A DNA stretch of 64,000 nt from positions 1,736,001 through 1,800,000 of the forward strand of contig NZ_AP024488.1 in NCBI RefSeq assembly GCF_021654575.1, written 5' to 3'. Both the position numbers and the translations under genes were made by a program. The notes beneath the pieces were generated by a model. That model did no database searches and was not told the DNA's origin. It saw only the letters and a program-made list of their open reading frames with translations. Positions 55,959 to 64,000 of this stretch are shown one piece after another. Numbering within the stretch: the stretch's first letter is position 1; every line of letters starts with the position of its first letter. Source of the stretch: Desulfoluna limicola. Its GTDB lineage: Bacteria; Desulfobacterota; Desulfobacteria; Desulfobacterales; Desulfolunaceae.

Positions 55959-56369
55959 CTACTGACCGGTCAGCCCCTTGCGGCTGACTCCGCCTTGATT
56001 ATCTTCCTCGTATCTTGAATAACCAACGTACCGCTTGAGTTTCATGTTTGTCACATCAAAACTTTCCACCCGGTGCACCATCTGCGACTCACAGATTTTA
56101 CGCATGACGCTCTTGATCCGTTTGGGAGAGCTGACCTGATCCGGGTGCCTCTGAGTCAGAATAATGCGCATGCCGTACTCAACTTTTTCGACCTTCTTCT
56201 TTAACTCTTCAAGACCCTCTTCATCATTCATGATAATCTTAACATCAAAGGTGAGGATTGACCGGTCATTCAAAAGGGTTTCAAAGTGCACGGGATAACT
56301 GTACTCTTGGGTTGAACATGCCGTGCAAGCAAAAAGCAGCATGACCAACCCCATTTTTTTCAACGTCAT
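55959..56369 (-). CDS. Small lipoprotein, possibly FliL-like
   Basis: 136 aa with a lipoprotein signal (LLFACTAC; Cys in ACTAC near residue 18) and a soluble domain with FETLLNDRSILTFDVKIIM and VEYGMRIILTQRHPDQV. The spacing of the strand, the helix and the LTQRH segment recalls the periplasmic domain of FliL, but without a membrane helix; this is tentative. ATG 56369 has GGA 7 nt upstream. Isolated, converging on ugd. Confidence 0.6.
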   Translation of the reverse strand: MTLKKMGLVMLLFACTACSTQEYSYPVHFETLLNDRSILTFDVKIIMNDEEGLEELKKKVEKVEYGMRIILTQRHPDQVSSPKRIKSVMRKICESQMVHRVESFDVTNMKLKRYVGYSRYEEDNQGGVSRKGLTGQ

Positions 56370-56590
56370 AACACCATCCGTATCAGAAGGAATGGTCGCT
56401 CCGAGAGTTCGCCCCAAGCTACCCGGCCATCAATCAAACACCCGAGCCCACCGCACCAGACAAAACCCCATAGCGTTACCGCGGAGAGGACCTTAAAAGA
56501 ACAATATCAACGACTAACTTAACTCATCAAGCGAGCCATGATCTTGAACGCAACCCTCGCATGATTACATCAAAATTGCAAATGATCTGT

Positions 56591-56620
56591 TTGACGCTTA
56601 CATTGTTCGTTTGGTAAAAT
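56591..56620 (+). promoter_or_regulatory. Probable promoter of the enoyl-CoA hydratase operon
   Basis: TTGACG (56591-56596), 18-nt spacer, TAAAAT (56615-56620), about 90 bp before the start. The rest of the 56370-56711 gap shows nothing else. Confidence 0.55.
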
Positions 56621-56711
56621 TCCAATTTAAAAAGCAAACTGACAGGCAGTGCTCGCCCTTCATGATGGTGCCTTCCATCCAACAACGTAAACGACCGGTC
56701 TGGAGCCTTCG

Positions 56712-57521
56712 ATGAACCCACCCATGGTTGATTTCGAACGACAGCACAACACCGGCATTATCCGACTCAATCGGCCCCATCGCATGAATGCCGTGACAGA
56801 GTCCCTGTACCATGAGCTGTCATCCTTGCTGGACTCAGCCGCCTCGGATTCAAAGATACGGGCGTTGATCCTTACCGGAGCCCCCCTCATCCGAGAGGGC
56901 CAAAAAAAAGAGGCCTTCTGCGCTGGGGCAGACCTTAAAGAGCACGCAAAAGGAGGGCGCACCCCCGATGCAAAACGGGCATACATTGAACTGGCCCACA
57001 GCACCTGCCTGAAACTTCGCAGCAGCCCCCTTCCCGTCATTGCCGCCGTGAACGGCCCGGCCCGTGGAGCCGGTGCCGAAATGGCCCTCAACTGCGACTT
57101 TGTGCTGATGGCCGACACCGCCACCATCGCGTTCCCCGAAACCGGCCTGGGCACCATGGTGGGAGGCGGTGTGACCCGGCACCTCGAGCGTGCCGTTGGC
57201 TTAAGCCGAGCACGGGAACTGCTCTTCACGGGCCGGGTTCTGGACGGTCTGGAGTCAGTCCAGATCGGATTGGCCCTCTTGAGCGTTCCCGTGGCCCGTC
57301 TTATGGGCGAAGCGCTGGCGCTTGCCTCTCGGCTTTCCGCCAAAGCGCCCCTCTCCTTAACCCTTGCCAAAGCCCTTATGGAGAGCGCCCCGCAGCGATC
57401 CCTTACCGAAACGTACCATCAGGAAACCGAAGCCATTCTCACCTGCATGGAAACACGGGACTGGCAGGAAGGCATCGATGCGTTTAAAGAGAAGCGACAA
57501 CCGATATTCAAGGGGGTGTAG
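56712..57521 (+). CDS. Enoyl-CoA hydratase/isomerase family protein
   Basis: 269-aa crotonase-fold enzyme. CAGADLKE (near residue 75, oxyanion loop) and GPARGAGAEMAL (near 117) are typical; the second glutamate position reads PETGLGT. Acts on acyl-CoA double bonds; hydratase versus isomerase is undecided. GGAG lies 6 nt upstream. It ends 2 bp before the acyl-CoA synthetase, so the two form one operon. Confidence 0.88.
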   Translation: MNPPMVDFERQHNTGIIRLNRPHRMNAVTESLYHELSSLLDSAASDSKIRALILTGAPLIREGQKKEAFCAGADLKEHAKGGRTPDAKRAYIELAHSTCLKLRSSPLPVIAAVNGPARGAGAEMALNCDFVLMADTATIAFPETGLGTMVGGGVTRHLERAVGLSRARELLFTGRVLDGLESVQIGLALLSVPVARLMGEALALASRLSAKAPLSLTLAKALMESAPQRSLTETYHQETEAILTCMETRDWQEGIDAFKEKRQPIFKGV

Positions 57522-57523
57522 GC

Positions 57524-59689
57524 ATGGGAGACCTGGATCGCATACTCAATGCCGACTCCGTGGCCGTCATCGGTGCCTCGAGGGATGAGACAAAAAGAGG
57601 GTATCAGGCCATCGCCACCCTAAAAAAAAGTGGTTTTGAAGGGGGGATCTACCCTGTCAACCCACATGAAAGACGAGTTCTGGGGCTCAGGTGTTACGCC
57701 GATGTGGAGGAGATCAAGGAGGCCGTGGACCTGGCCCTGATCACCACCCCGGCCCATACCGTGCCGGCCCTCCTTGCCGCCTGCGGTCGCAAAGGCATTG
57801 CAGGGGCTGTGGTCATTGCCGGAGGGTTTGGTGAGATGGGCTCTCAGGGTAAGCGCCTTGAACAGGAGATCAAGGACACGGCACGCGCACATGGGGTGAG
57901 GCTGGTGGGTCCCAACACCTCAGGCATCATCAACATGTGGAGCGGGCTGAACCTTGTGGGCCTTGCCGACGTGCCCAAAGGGGACATCGCCCTGCTCACC
58001 CAAAGCGGCAACATTGCCCTTCACCTCATCACCGAAGCCAAGTTACGGAGCCACAAAGGATTTTCCTACTACGTCGGCGTGGGAAACGAGTCCGATATCC
58101 ACTTCGACGAATACCTGGAATTCTTCAGAAACGACGAGAAGACAAAAGCCATTCTCATGTATGTGGAGGGGCTCCGGGATGGACGGACCTTTCTTCAACA
58201 GGTCTACACAACATCCAGGGAGAAACCCATCATTCTCTTAAAAAGCGGCCGGTCCACAACAGGCCAAAAGTCGGCAGGCTCTCATACCGGGGCCCTGGCC
58301 GGAATCTCGGAGGTGGCCCGAAGCTCCTTTGAACGAGCGGGGGTTATCAATATTGAGCACCCCGACCAGCTCTTTCCCGTTGCGGAAACACTCTCCAGCC
58401 TCCCTCCCATCCGCAATCGAAAAGTGGCCATCCTCGCCGACGGGGGGGGGCATGCAACCATCGCATCGGACCTACTCACCGACCTTGGGGTGGAGATTCC
58501 CACACTTTCAGACCGAACCCAGGCAAAGCTCAAAGCGATCCTTCCCCACAATGCTGCGGTCTCCAACCCCGTTGATGTGGCCGGGGGAACCGACTCCAAC
58601 CCTGAAATCTTTGCCGAATGCGCTCGTATTCTCCTGGGCGATCCCAATATCGGAGGGCTTCTCATCGTGGGCCTTTTCGGGGGCTACGCCATTCGGTTTG
58701 CTGAAAAGCTTCGGTTTATTGAGGAAGATGCGTCCCACCAGATGGGAAAACTCGTGCGGAAATCCGGAAAACCTATCATCCTTCAGAGCCTCTACAACTC
58801 CGTTAAGCCTCATTCACTGGAGCTTCTGCGCTACTACGGAATTCCCGTCTACGAATCCCTGGATATTGCCACCAAGTGCATCGGAGAACTGTCCCGTTAC
58901 GGGCAATACCTCTCTACCTACAAACTCAAAACCAGTTTTCAGTTCAACTGGGGGGCCAAGGCAAAAAAACACGCCGTCGGCATCATACAAAAGGCGCGTA
59001 GCGAGGGTCGTCGCTACCTTTTTGAGTACGAAGCCAAGGAGATACTTCGCCGCCACGGGGCCCCGGTCACCCATGAACAGCTGGCCAAAACGGCTGACGA
59101 TGCGGTACGTATGGCGCGTGACATCGGCGGTTCCGTGGTTCTCAAGATTGTTTCTCCAGATATCCTTCATAAAAGTGACGCAGGAGGGGTTCGCCTCAAC
59201 CTGGAAAATGAAGATCAGGTCCGGGACGCCTTTCACCGGATCATCGACAACGCCCGGGAATACAAACCCGGTGCCGTCATCAAAGGCTGCCTTGTGGGCA
59301 GCATGACGAAGAAGGGGGTGGAGGTGATCATCGGCACCAAAATCGATCGCCAGTTTGGTCCGGTGGTGGTATTTGGCATTGGAGGCATCCTCGTGGAGGT
59401 GGTACGCGATGTCTCCTTTCGGGTGCTCCCCCTTTCGCGAGCCGCTGCAACCCGCATGATCGATGAGATCAAATCGGCTCCGATATTAAACGGATTCCGT
59501 GGTTCTCCAGCCCTCGACAAGCAGGCACTCAGCGACCTTCTCCTTACGGTCTCCGAAGTCATTGAATCCTACCCGGAGATCGAAGAGATGGATCTGAACC
59601 CCGTCATGGTCCATGACCACGGCATCGACATCGCCGATGCCCGCATGATTTTAAAAAAAGCGACGGCGGAAAAGCCCCCCTTGGATTAA
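57524..59689 (+). CDS. ADP-forming acyl-CoA synthetase, fused alpha-beta
   Basis: 721-aa enzyme that interconverts acyl-CoA + ADP + phosphate and free acid + ATP. N-terminal CoA-binding Rossmann domain (VAVIGASRDETKRG), then the succinyl-CoA-ligase-like domains with TQSGNIA and the phosphohistidine region GSHTGALAG near residue 250, and a C-terminal ATP-grasp (about 490-710) with VVLKIVSPDILHKSDAGGV. It starts 2 bp after the enoyl-CoA hydratase. The pair could degrade or activate a specific acid. A run of nine G (58442-58450) lies in frame within it. Confidence 0.92.
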   Translation: MGDLDRILNADSVAVIGASRDETKRGYQAIATLKKSGFEGGIYPVNPHERRVLGLRCYADVEEIKEAVDLALITTPAHTVPALLAACGRKGIAGAVVIAGGFGEMGSQGKRLEQEIKDTARAHGVRLVGPNTSGIINMWSGLNLVGLADVPKGDIALLTQSGNIALHLITEAKLRSHKGFSYYVGVGNESDIHFDEYLEFFRNDEKTKAILMYVEGLRDGRTFLQQVYTTSREKPIILLKSGRSTTGQKSAGSHTGALAGISEVARSSFERAGVINIEHPDQLFPVAETLSSLPPIRNRKVAILADGGGHATIASDLLTDLGVEIPTLSDRTQAKLKAILPHNAAVSNPVDVAGGTDSNPEIFAECARILLGDPNIGGLLIVGLFGGYAIRFAEKLRFIEEDASHQMGKLVRKSGKPIILQSLYNSVKPHSLELLRYYGIPVYESLDIATKCIGELSRYGQYLSTYKLKTSFQFNWGAKAKKHAVGIIQKARSEGRRYLFEYEAKEILRRHGAPVTHEQLAKTADDAVRMARDIGGSVVLKIVSPDILHKSDAGGVRLNLENEDQVRDAFHRIIDNAREYKPGAVIKGCLVGSMTKKGVEVIIGTKIDRQFGPVVVFGIGGILVEVVRDVSFRVLPLSRAAATRMIDEIKSAPILNGFRGSPALDKQALSDLLLTVSEVIESYPEIEEMDLNPVMVHDHGIDIADARMILKKATAEKPPLD

Positions 59690-59744
59690 CCCAACACGCC
59701 GGCGATCGGCCAGAGACCGACCGCCACGAGCAGGAGATTTTTTT

Positions 59745-60536
59745 ATGCCGGATGCCAGTCCCTTTGACCGTCACGATGTCCTCAGCCTTCTTTTCCACCC
59801 CCGTCCGGGCCTTCCCGTACCCGAAGAGACCGACAGCTGCTTTGACCTCTTTATTCCCGGCCATGACGGCGAGCGTCTCGCTATCCGGTGCCACCTTGCA
59901 GGAAAAGAGCTCCCTACCCTCCTCTTTTTTCATGGCAATGGCGAGGTGGCCTCCGACTATGACGAACTCGCCCCCCATCTCACCAGGTGTGGATTCAACT
60001 TTATCATCGCCGAGTACCGGGGTTACGGACTCTCCAGGGGTGAGCCCACGGTGTCCCACATGCTGGCCGATGCCAAAACGGCATTTACCTTCATGGAAGG
60101 CTGGTTGAAAAACAGAGAGTTCCACGGCCCCATGGTGGTGATGGGACGCTCCCTCGGAAGCGCCCCGGCCCTTGAACTGGCGGCAGCTTTCCAGGAGCGG
60201 ATCCATGGACTTGTGCTCGAAAGCGGCTTCGCCCGGTTCATTCCCCTCCTTCACACCATCGGGCTGCCCCAGTGGGTGGATCTGCCCCATGAGTCCGAAG
60301 GCCCTGCCAACCTTGCAAAAATCAGCACCTACAAACGCCCCTTGCTGGTCATTCACGCCGACGAGGATGCCATCATCCCCTTCCATGAAGGGGAAGACCT
60401 CTTTGAAGCCTCTCCCTCAACTGAGAAACGCTTTCTTGAGGTGAAAAATGCCGGACACAACGACGTGTTCTACGTGGGGCACCGAGACTACCTGGACGCC
60501 CTTTCACATCTCTCCCATAGCCTTCTTTCGCCCTGA
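59745..60536 (+). CDS. Alpha/beta hydrolase (dipeptidyl peptidase/esterase-like)
   Basis: 263-aa hydrolase: oxyanion segment LLFFHGNGE near residue 60, nucleophile in GRSLGSAP near 136, acidic HADEDAIIP near 205 and histidine in NAGHNDVF. The AEYRGYGLSRGEP segment is typical of the BEM46/YqkD-like esterase group. Substrate unknown. AGGAG lies 8 nt upstream. It is 55 bp after the acyl-CoA synthetase and may share its transcript. Confidence 0.87.
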   Translation: MPDASPFDRHDVLSLLFHPRPGLPVPEETDSCFDLFIPGHDGERLAIRCHLAGKELPTLLFFHGNGEVASDYDELAPHLTRCGFNFIIAEYRGYGLSRGEPTVSHMLADAKTAFTFMEGWLKNREFHGPMVVMGRSLGSAPALELAAAFQERIHGLVLESGFARFIPLLHTIGLPQWVDLPHESEGPANLAKISTYKRPLLVIHADEDAIIPFHEGEDLFEASPSTEKRFLEVKNAGHNDVFYVGHRDYLDALSHLSHSLLSP

Positions 60537-60559
60537 GAACATCGCGCCCCCTCTATAAT

Positions 60560-60597
60560 AAAAGGGCCGTATCCATTTACAGGACACGGCCCCTTTC
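60560..60597. terminator. Terminator between convergent genes
   Basis: AAAGGGCCGT (60561-60570) pairs with ACGGCCC plus CTTT (60585-60596), with an A-run on the left and a T-run on the right. Confidence 0.75.
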
Positions 60598-60634
60598 ATC
60601 TGAATCCATTGAGAAAGAAATATCGCCTTGCGCG

Positions 60635-60922
60635 TCAGGCAGCCTTCTCGTCCATTCGAAGTCCCGATGTCATCTCCCCGAGCATTCGGGAAAGGTTCGC
60701 CAGAACCTTGGCGCTCTTCTCTACATTGTGACTGTTTGCCGATATCTTTTCCGAAAGAACCCGGTTCCCGGAGACCGCATCCCCCATGTTTTCCGCAACA
60801 CCGGAGGTCGCTTCCACAGCGTTTGCCCCTTCTTCCAGCTCATCCGTGGCTTTTCGCAGGTATTCCGACACCTGCTGCCCGCTCTCTGTCTGAACCGCAT
60901 CGCTGGCATCGGAAACATTCAC
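60635..60922 (-). pseudogene. Chemoreceptor (MCP) C-terminal-like fragment
   Basis: 95 residues rich in A, S, E and N with a heptad pattern, ending NLSRMLGEMTSGLRM, like the C-terminal tail of methyl-accepting chemotaxis proteins. There is no signalling hairpin tip, membrane segment or ribosome site; its GTG overlaps the stop of the preceding hydrolase. Probably a remnant, but a small coiled-coil protein cannot be excluded. Confidence 0.45.
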
Positions 60923-61662
60923 TACTGTGTCTTCTCCTCAAGAAAGCGCAGAAAACGATCCCACGATTTTTTATCCGCCTCCGCGTGATATCGCTGGCCC
61001 CCGAAGACTGTAAAGGCATGGGGAGCCCCCCCGTAGGTGATCATCTCATGCCTGATGCCGATGGCATCCAGCTCTGTCGCCAACGCGGCAAAGTCATCCA
61101 GGGTCACGGCAGAGTCGGCGGAACCGTGCATCACCAGAACCTCAGCTTTCGCCTTGCTGTAATCCTGCCCATCAGGGGTCTTGAGGCCACCGTGAAAAAC
61201 GGCAAAGCCTTTAAAATCTCCGCCGGAGCGGGCCAGTTCGAGGACGGCCGCGCCCCCGAAGCAATAGCCGGCCGCCACAGCATTGGTAAGATCAGCGCCT
61301 CGGGATCGGGCCGCCTTCAGTGCGCCCACCATCAAGCCCCGCATCTTGTCACGATCTTTGTAAAGCTCACCTGTATGCGCCATCTTGTCCTTCACCCTTG
61401 TCGGCCTGACGCCCGTACCAAACAGGTCAGCCACAAACACGGTATACCCTAAGTCCGCCAGCATGCGGGCCCGCTTCACTTCATATTCCGTCACCCCGTC
61501 CCAGTCATGGAGAAGAAAAACAAAGGGGGCTTTTTTACCTGCAGAAATATAAAACCCCTCATAATTCTGGCCACCCACCTCATAACGAGCCACATCCCCC
61601 GTATCGGCATACCCTGATACCGAAAACATCAAAATGATAACCATGGTCAAAATGTTTCTCAT
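60922..61662 (-). CDS. Dienelactone hydrolase family protein, exported
   Basis: 246 aa with an N-terminal signal peptide (MRNILTMVIILMFSVSGYA) and a DLH fold: LLHDWDGVTEYE, the Cys nucleophile in GYCFGGA near residue 130, HGSADSAV and the histidine in GAPHAFTVFGG. Probably a periplasmic esterase or hydrolase of unknown substrate. ATG 61662 follows GGGGAGG. Confidence 0.87.
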   Translation of the reverse strand: MRNILTMVIILMFSVSGYADTGDVARYEVGGQNYEGFYISAGKKAPFVFLLHDWDGVTEYEVKRARMLADLGYTVFVADLFGTGVRPTRVKDKMAHTGELYKDRDKMRGLMVGALKAARSRGADLTNAVAAGYCFGGAAVLELARSGGDFKGFAVFHGGLKTPDGQDYSKAKAEVLVMHGSADSAVTLDDFAALATELDAIGIRHEMITYGGAPHAFTVFGGQRYHAEADKKSWDRFLRFLEEKTQ

Positions 61663-61749
61663 GACGCCCTCCCCGATGCTCAACTCCGTCCCACCGGAGT
61701 GGTGATTGATGCCGTGAAACAGGCAGATCCTGCAGCAAATATTTTCGCG

Positions 61750-63294
61750 CTACCCGAGAACCGCCTCCACAAGAAAAGGTCCCGGTTCACCCAAGGCAAC
61801 CTGAAGCGCGTTGGAGAAATCTTCTGACGTTGCAGCCGACAGAGAGGGAATCCCGAACCCCCTGGCGATATCCACCCAACCGATATCCGGGCGAGACAGG
61901 TCCGTCAGTGACCGGGTCATCGGCCCCGGCTCCGTGTTGCCACTCCTTGCCACTTCCAAGTTCAGAATATCGTATTTCCTGTTGGCACAGATGATGGTTT
62001 TGATGTTGAGGTTCTCCCGGGCCTGGGTCCAGAGCCCCTGGACGGTGAACAGCGCGCTCCCATCGGCCTGAAGAGTCAGAACGGGGCGATCCGGGCACGC
62101 CAGGGCCGCGCCGATGGAGAGAGGGATGCCGCAACCGATGGCACCGCCTGTGATGGTGAGAGTGGTGTGCGGGGCGAGTCGAGCAGCCAGTGGCTGATAA
62201 AAAAATCCCGAGGTAATGCCCTCATCAACCACAATGGCCTCTTCGGGCTGCAGGGCGGCAAAGGCCCGGCCCAGAGTGTCGATGGTGAGGGGCCCAATGG
62301 GCAACTCAGGGACCTGATACTCCGGTCCGGAAAAACCCGGAGAAGAGGAAGAAACCCCCAGAGCCCCGGAAAGATCGGTAAGAGCTGCCATGACATCCTC
62401 TTCGGGACGACAAAGCCGGATCTCCAGCCCCTCTTTGATGAGGCAACCGCTAACCCCCGGATACCCGAAAAAACCCACCGGGGACGGGACCCCCACCAGC
62501 GCCACCAAATCGTGCCCCTTCAGGGCATCGCGTGCCGACTCGGGAAAATACGGCAACCTCACAGGACTTGGAATTCCGGCTCCCCGTTCCATGCGGGCAG
62601 TAAAGGTTTCATGGAAAAGGGTCGCTCCGCACGATTCAGCCACCTGACCGGAGAGCCGCAACCCCTCACCGCTCAGCGCCTCACCTCCGAGAATCATGGC
62701 AGGCTTCTTCGCCCCTCGCAGTGCCCGGGCCACACCTTCAATGAGGTCCTTGGGTACTTTTTCCGGCCGGGCCGGTGTCAGAGGTGGCACGCCACCCCCT
62801 ACGTCAAGGGTCTGAAGATCATGGGCAAACACCAGGTGTGAGATAAGGCCCCGTGTGGCCTCATGGTAACACTCAGCAAAGGCCCCACCCGCATCCCCTG
62901 CGGCCATAACCGTCCGCACATGGCCCGGAAGGGATGCCGCCAGGCCTTCAATGGGCATGGCCAGGGGCGGATCAAACGCCCGGTGATCCGTGGCGTGCTC
63001 GCCAATGAGGTTGACAATGGGGCTCCGAGCCCTTCTCGCGTTGTGAAGGTTGGCAATGCCGTTTGCATACCCCGGTCCCAGGTGCAACAGGGTCAACCCC
63101 GGCACACCTGCCATGCGGGCATACCCGTCCGCCGCCCCTGTGGCGACCCCTTCAAAGGTGCACAGCACCGGCGTTACACCTGCAACACGGTCGAAGGCCT
63201 CCACCAAAGGCATCTCCGTGGTGCCTGGGTTGGCAAAACAGTATCGTATCCCAGCGGCTTCTGCCGCACTGATTACAAGATCTGCTGCTCTCAT
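61750..63294 (-). CDS. Thiamine-diphosphate enzyme, acetolactate synthase-like
   Basis: 514-aa member of the large-subunit ALS/benzoylformate decarboxylase family: N-terminal GTTEMPLVEAF, catalytic glutamate in CTFEGVATGAADGYA near residue 50, a central nucleotide-fold domain, and the C-terminal TPP site QADGSALFTV with the later NRKYDIL. No small regulatory subunit or other ilv genes are adjacent, so true acetolactate synthase function is doubtful; a decarboxylase is as likely. ATG 63294 with GGGAG upstream. Followed by the DLH gene. Confidence 0.87.
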   Translation of the reverse strand: MRAADLVISAAEAAGIRYCFANPGTTEMPLVEAFDRVAGVTPVLCTFEGVATGAADGYARMAGVPGLTLLHLGPGYANGIANLHNARRARSPIVNLIGEHATDHRAFDPPLAMPIEGLAASLPGHVRTVMAAGDAGGAFAECYHEATRGLISHLVFAHDLQTLDVGGGVPPLTPARPEKVPKDLIEGVARALRGAKKPAMILGGEALSGEGLRLSGQVAESCGATLFHETFTARMERGAGIPSPVRLPYFPESARDALKGHDLVALVGVPSPVGFFGYPGVSGCLIKEGLEIRLCRPEEDVMAALTDLSGALGVSSSSPGFSGPEYQVPELPIGPLTIDTLGRAFAALQPEEAIVVDEGITSGFFYQPLAARLAPHTTLTITGGAIGCGIPLSIGAALACPDRPVLTLQADGSALFTVQGLWTQARENLNIKTIICANRKYDILNLEVARSGNTEPGPMTRSLTDLSRPDIGWVDIARGFGIPSLSAATSEDFSNALQVALGEPGPFLVEAVLG

Positions 63295-63547
63295 CACAGT
63301 CTCCCTGCGGGTGGTGAACGATCCCCACACCTTATCAACCAGTTGTCATCATTTAAAAATATAAGTACGCAGGCAAAAATCACAACCAGAAAAGAGAGTG
63401 CGGAAGGTGTTTGAGTCGTTTCCGGCCACTGAAAGGTAAGAAGAAGTCAATATCGGATTTTGACCCGCCTTTCTTGCGGTAGCGGTTGCCCGACGACACC
63501 TGTCGCGCGACTGTATCGATAACGATCAAGTTACGACACCCCTCATG

Positions 63548-63593
63548 CATTCGCCACAGGGGTTCCAGGTGCCCCCACTTGGCCGTCGGAGGC
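63548..63593. repeat. Half-element E13 (type R2 end)
   Basis: CATTCGCCACAGGGGTTCC, a CCAGGTG/CACTTGG stem and CCGTCGGAGGC ending at 63593, 23 bp before the recD stop. No left end is seen, and the rest of 63295-63547 shows no gene. Confidence 0.7.
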
Positions 63594-63616
63594 TGTTTTT
63601 GCCTATCTTGAGCCCG

Positions 63617-64000
63617 TTACCTCGAACCGTCACCCCAAAGCCTTTCCCGCAATCCCGAGGCTCTCTGGGTGCGCCTTGAAAGGGCTCTTTCAAGGATCTC
63701 CGGGGCGCTCCACACAGCCACCTCCTCCCGCGCACGGGTGATCCCAGTATAAACCAGTTCCCGGGTGAGAACAGGCGAGTCGGTGTCGGGAAGCAAAAGC
63801 AACACGTGATTGAATTCAGAACCCTGGCTCTTATGAATCGTCATGGCAAAAACCGTCTCCACCGAGGGAAGCCTTGCACAGTGGATATAACGCATGTCAC
63901 CGCTCGCATCTGGAAAGGCCACAGCCAACCCCCCCTCTCGTCGAACGGTGATGCCCGTGTCCCCGTTAAAGAGCCCTAAGGTGTAATCGTTTTCCGTTAC
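63617..64000 (-). CDS. recD: Exodeoxyribonuclease V alpha subunit RecD, C-terminal part
   Basis: The visible 127 C-terminal residues are those of the RecD helicase: NDYTLGLFNGDTG near the window edge, the helicase motif block AMTIHKSQGSEF, and VYTGITRARE. The frame is open to the right edge, so the gene begins outside. RecB and RecC are not visible. R2 half-element E13 lies just after the stop. The RecD versus RecD2 distinction cannot be made from this part. Confidence 0.88.
   Translation of the reverse strand, partial: VTENDYTLGLFNGDTGITVRREGGLAVAFPDASGDMRYIHCARLPSVETVFAMTIHKSQGSEFNHVLLLLPDTDSPVLTRELVYTGITRAREEVAVWSAPEILERALSRRTQRASGLRERLWGDGSR

Noticed and set aside
1..64000. CRISPR array, prophage or transposon gene
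   Set aside because: No regularly spaced direct repeats and no integrase, transposase or phage structural genes were seen.

Overview
The window is a GC-rich, densely packed stretch of a Gram-negative bacterial chromosome. It carries mostly housekeeping genes, broken up by an unusual set of repeated intergenic elements. Gene content suggests a deltaproteobacterium (Desulfobacterota, plausibly a Desulfobacterales sulfate reducer): an mfd/SurA-like/RodZ cluster, an ADP-forming acyl-CoA synthetase, a family I CoA-transferase with an extra C-terminal domain, FolE2, a PilZ protein and a prepilin peptidase. The lineage is an inference, because no rRNA or sulfate-reduction gene lies in the window. 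I found no tRNA, rRNA, CRISPR array, prophage or transposase gene.

Left part (1-24954): the 3' part of a PBP4-type carboxypeptidase, folE2, ttcA, rpoZ and greA (both with TTG starts), the psd-pssA phospholipid pair, lon-tsaB, a prepilin peptidase, a CoA-transferase, a possible small RNA, hup, a PilZ protein, uvrB-uvrC, cysS, ispF, glnS and a fused acyltransferase/alpha-beta hydrolase.

Middle (25147-44882): transporters (a DMT exporter, an amino-acid ABC binding protein and permease without an ATPase gene, an outer-membrane barrel, YhdT-PanF), a TPMT-type methyltransferase, a solitary dynamin-like GTPase, a divergent NAD-dependent DNA ligase, a nucleoside phosphorylase, a second possible small RNA and glyQ-glyS. 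Nearly every gap here holds all or part of a 150-330 bp element bounded by GCCTCCGGCGG and its inverted copy, with hairpins just inside each end.

Right part (44883-64000): mgtE-recO-GHMP kinase, then mfd - SurA-like lipoprotein - SurA-like chaperone - rodZ. In rodZ the reading frame breaks at an 11-T run directly after the membrane segment. Next come ugd, a small lipoprotein, an enoyl-CoA hydratase/ADP-forming acyl-CoA synthetase operon, two hydrolases, a chemoreceptor-like fragment, a TPP enzyme and the 3' end of recD.

The strongest leads are (1) the mosaic inverted-repeat elements, which sit close to stop codons and in one case supply the last codons of panF, and (2) the split rodZ, which is either an expression switch by slippage, a phase-variable locus or a sequencing error. 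Other leads are two possible small RNAs, the acyltransferase-hydrolase fusion, the AT-rich 5' part of the divergent ligase gene and the isolated dynamin-like protein.
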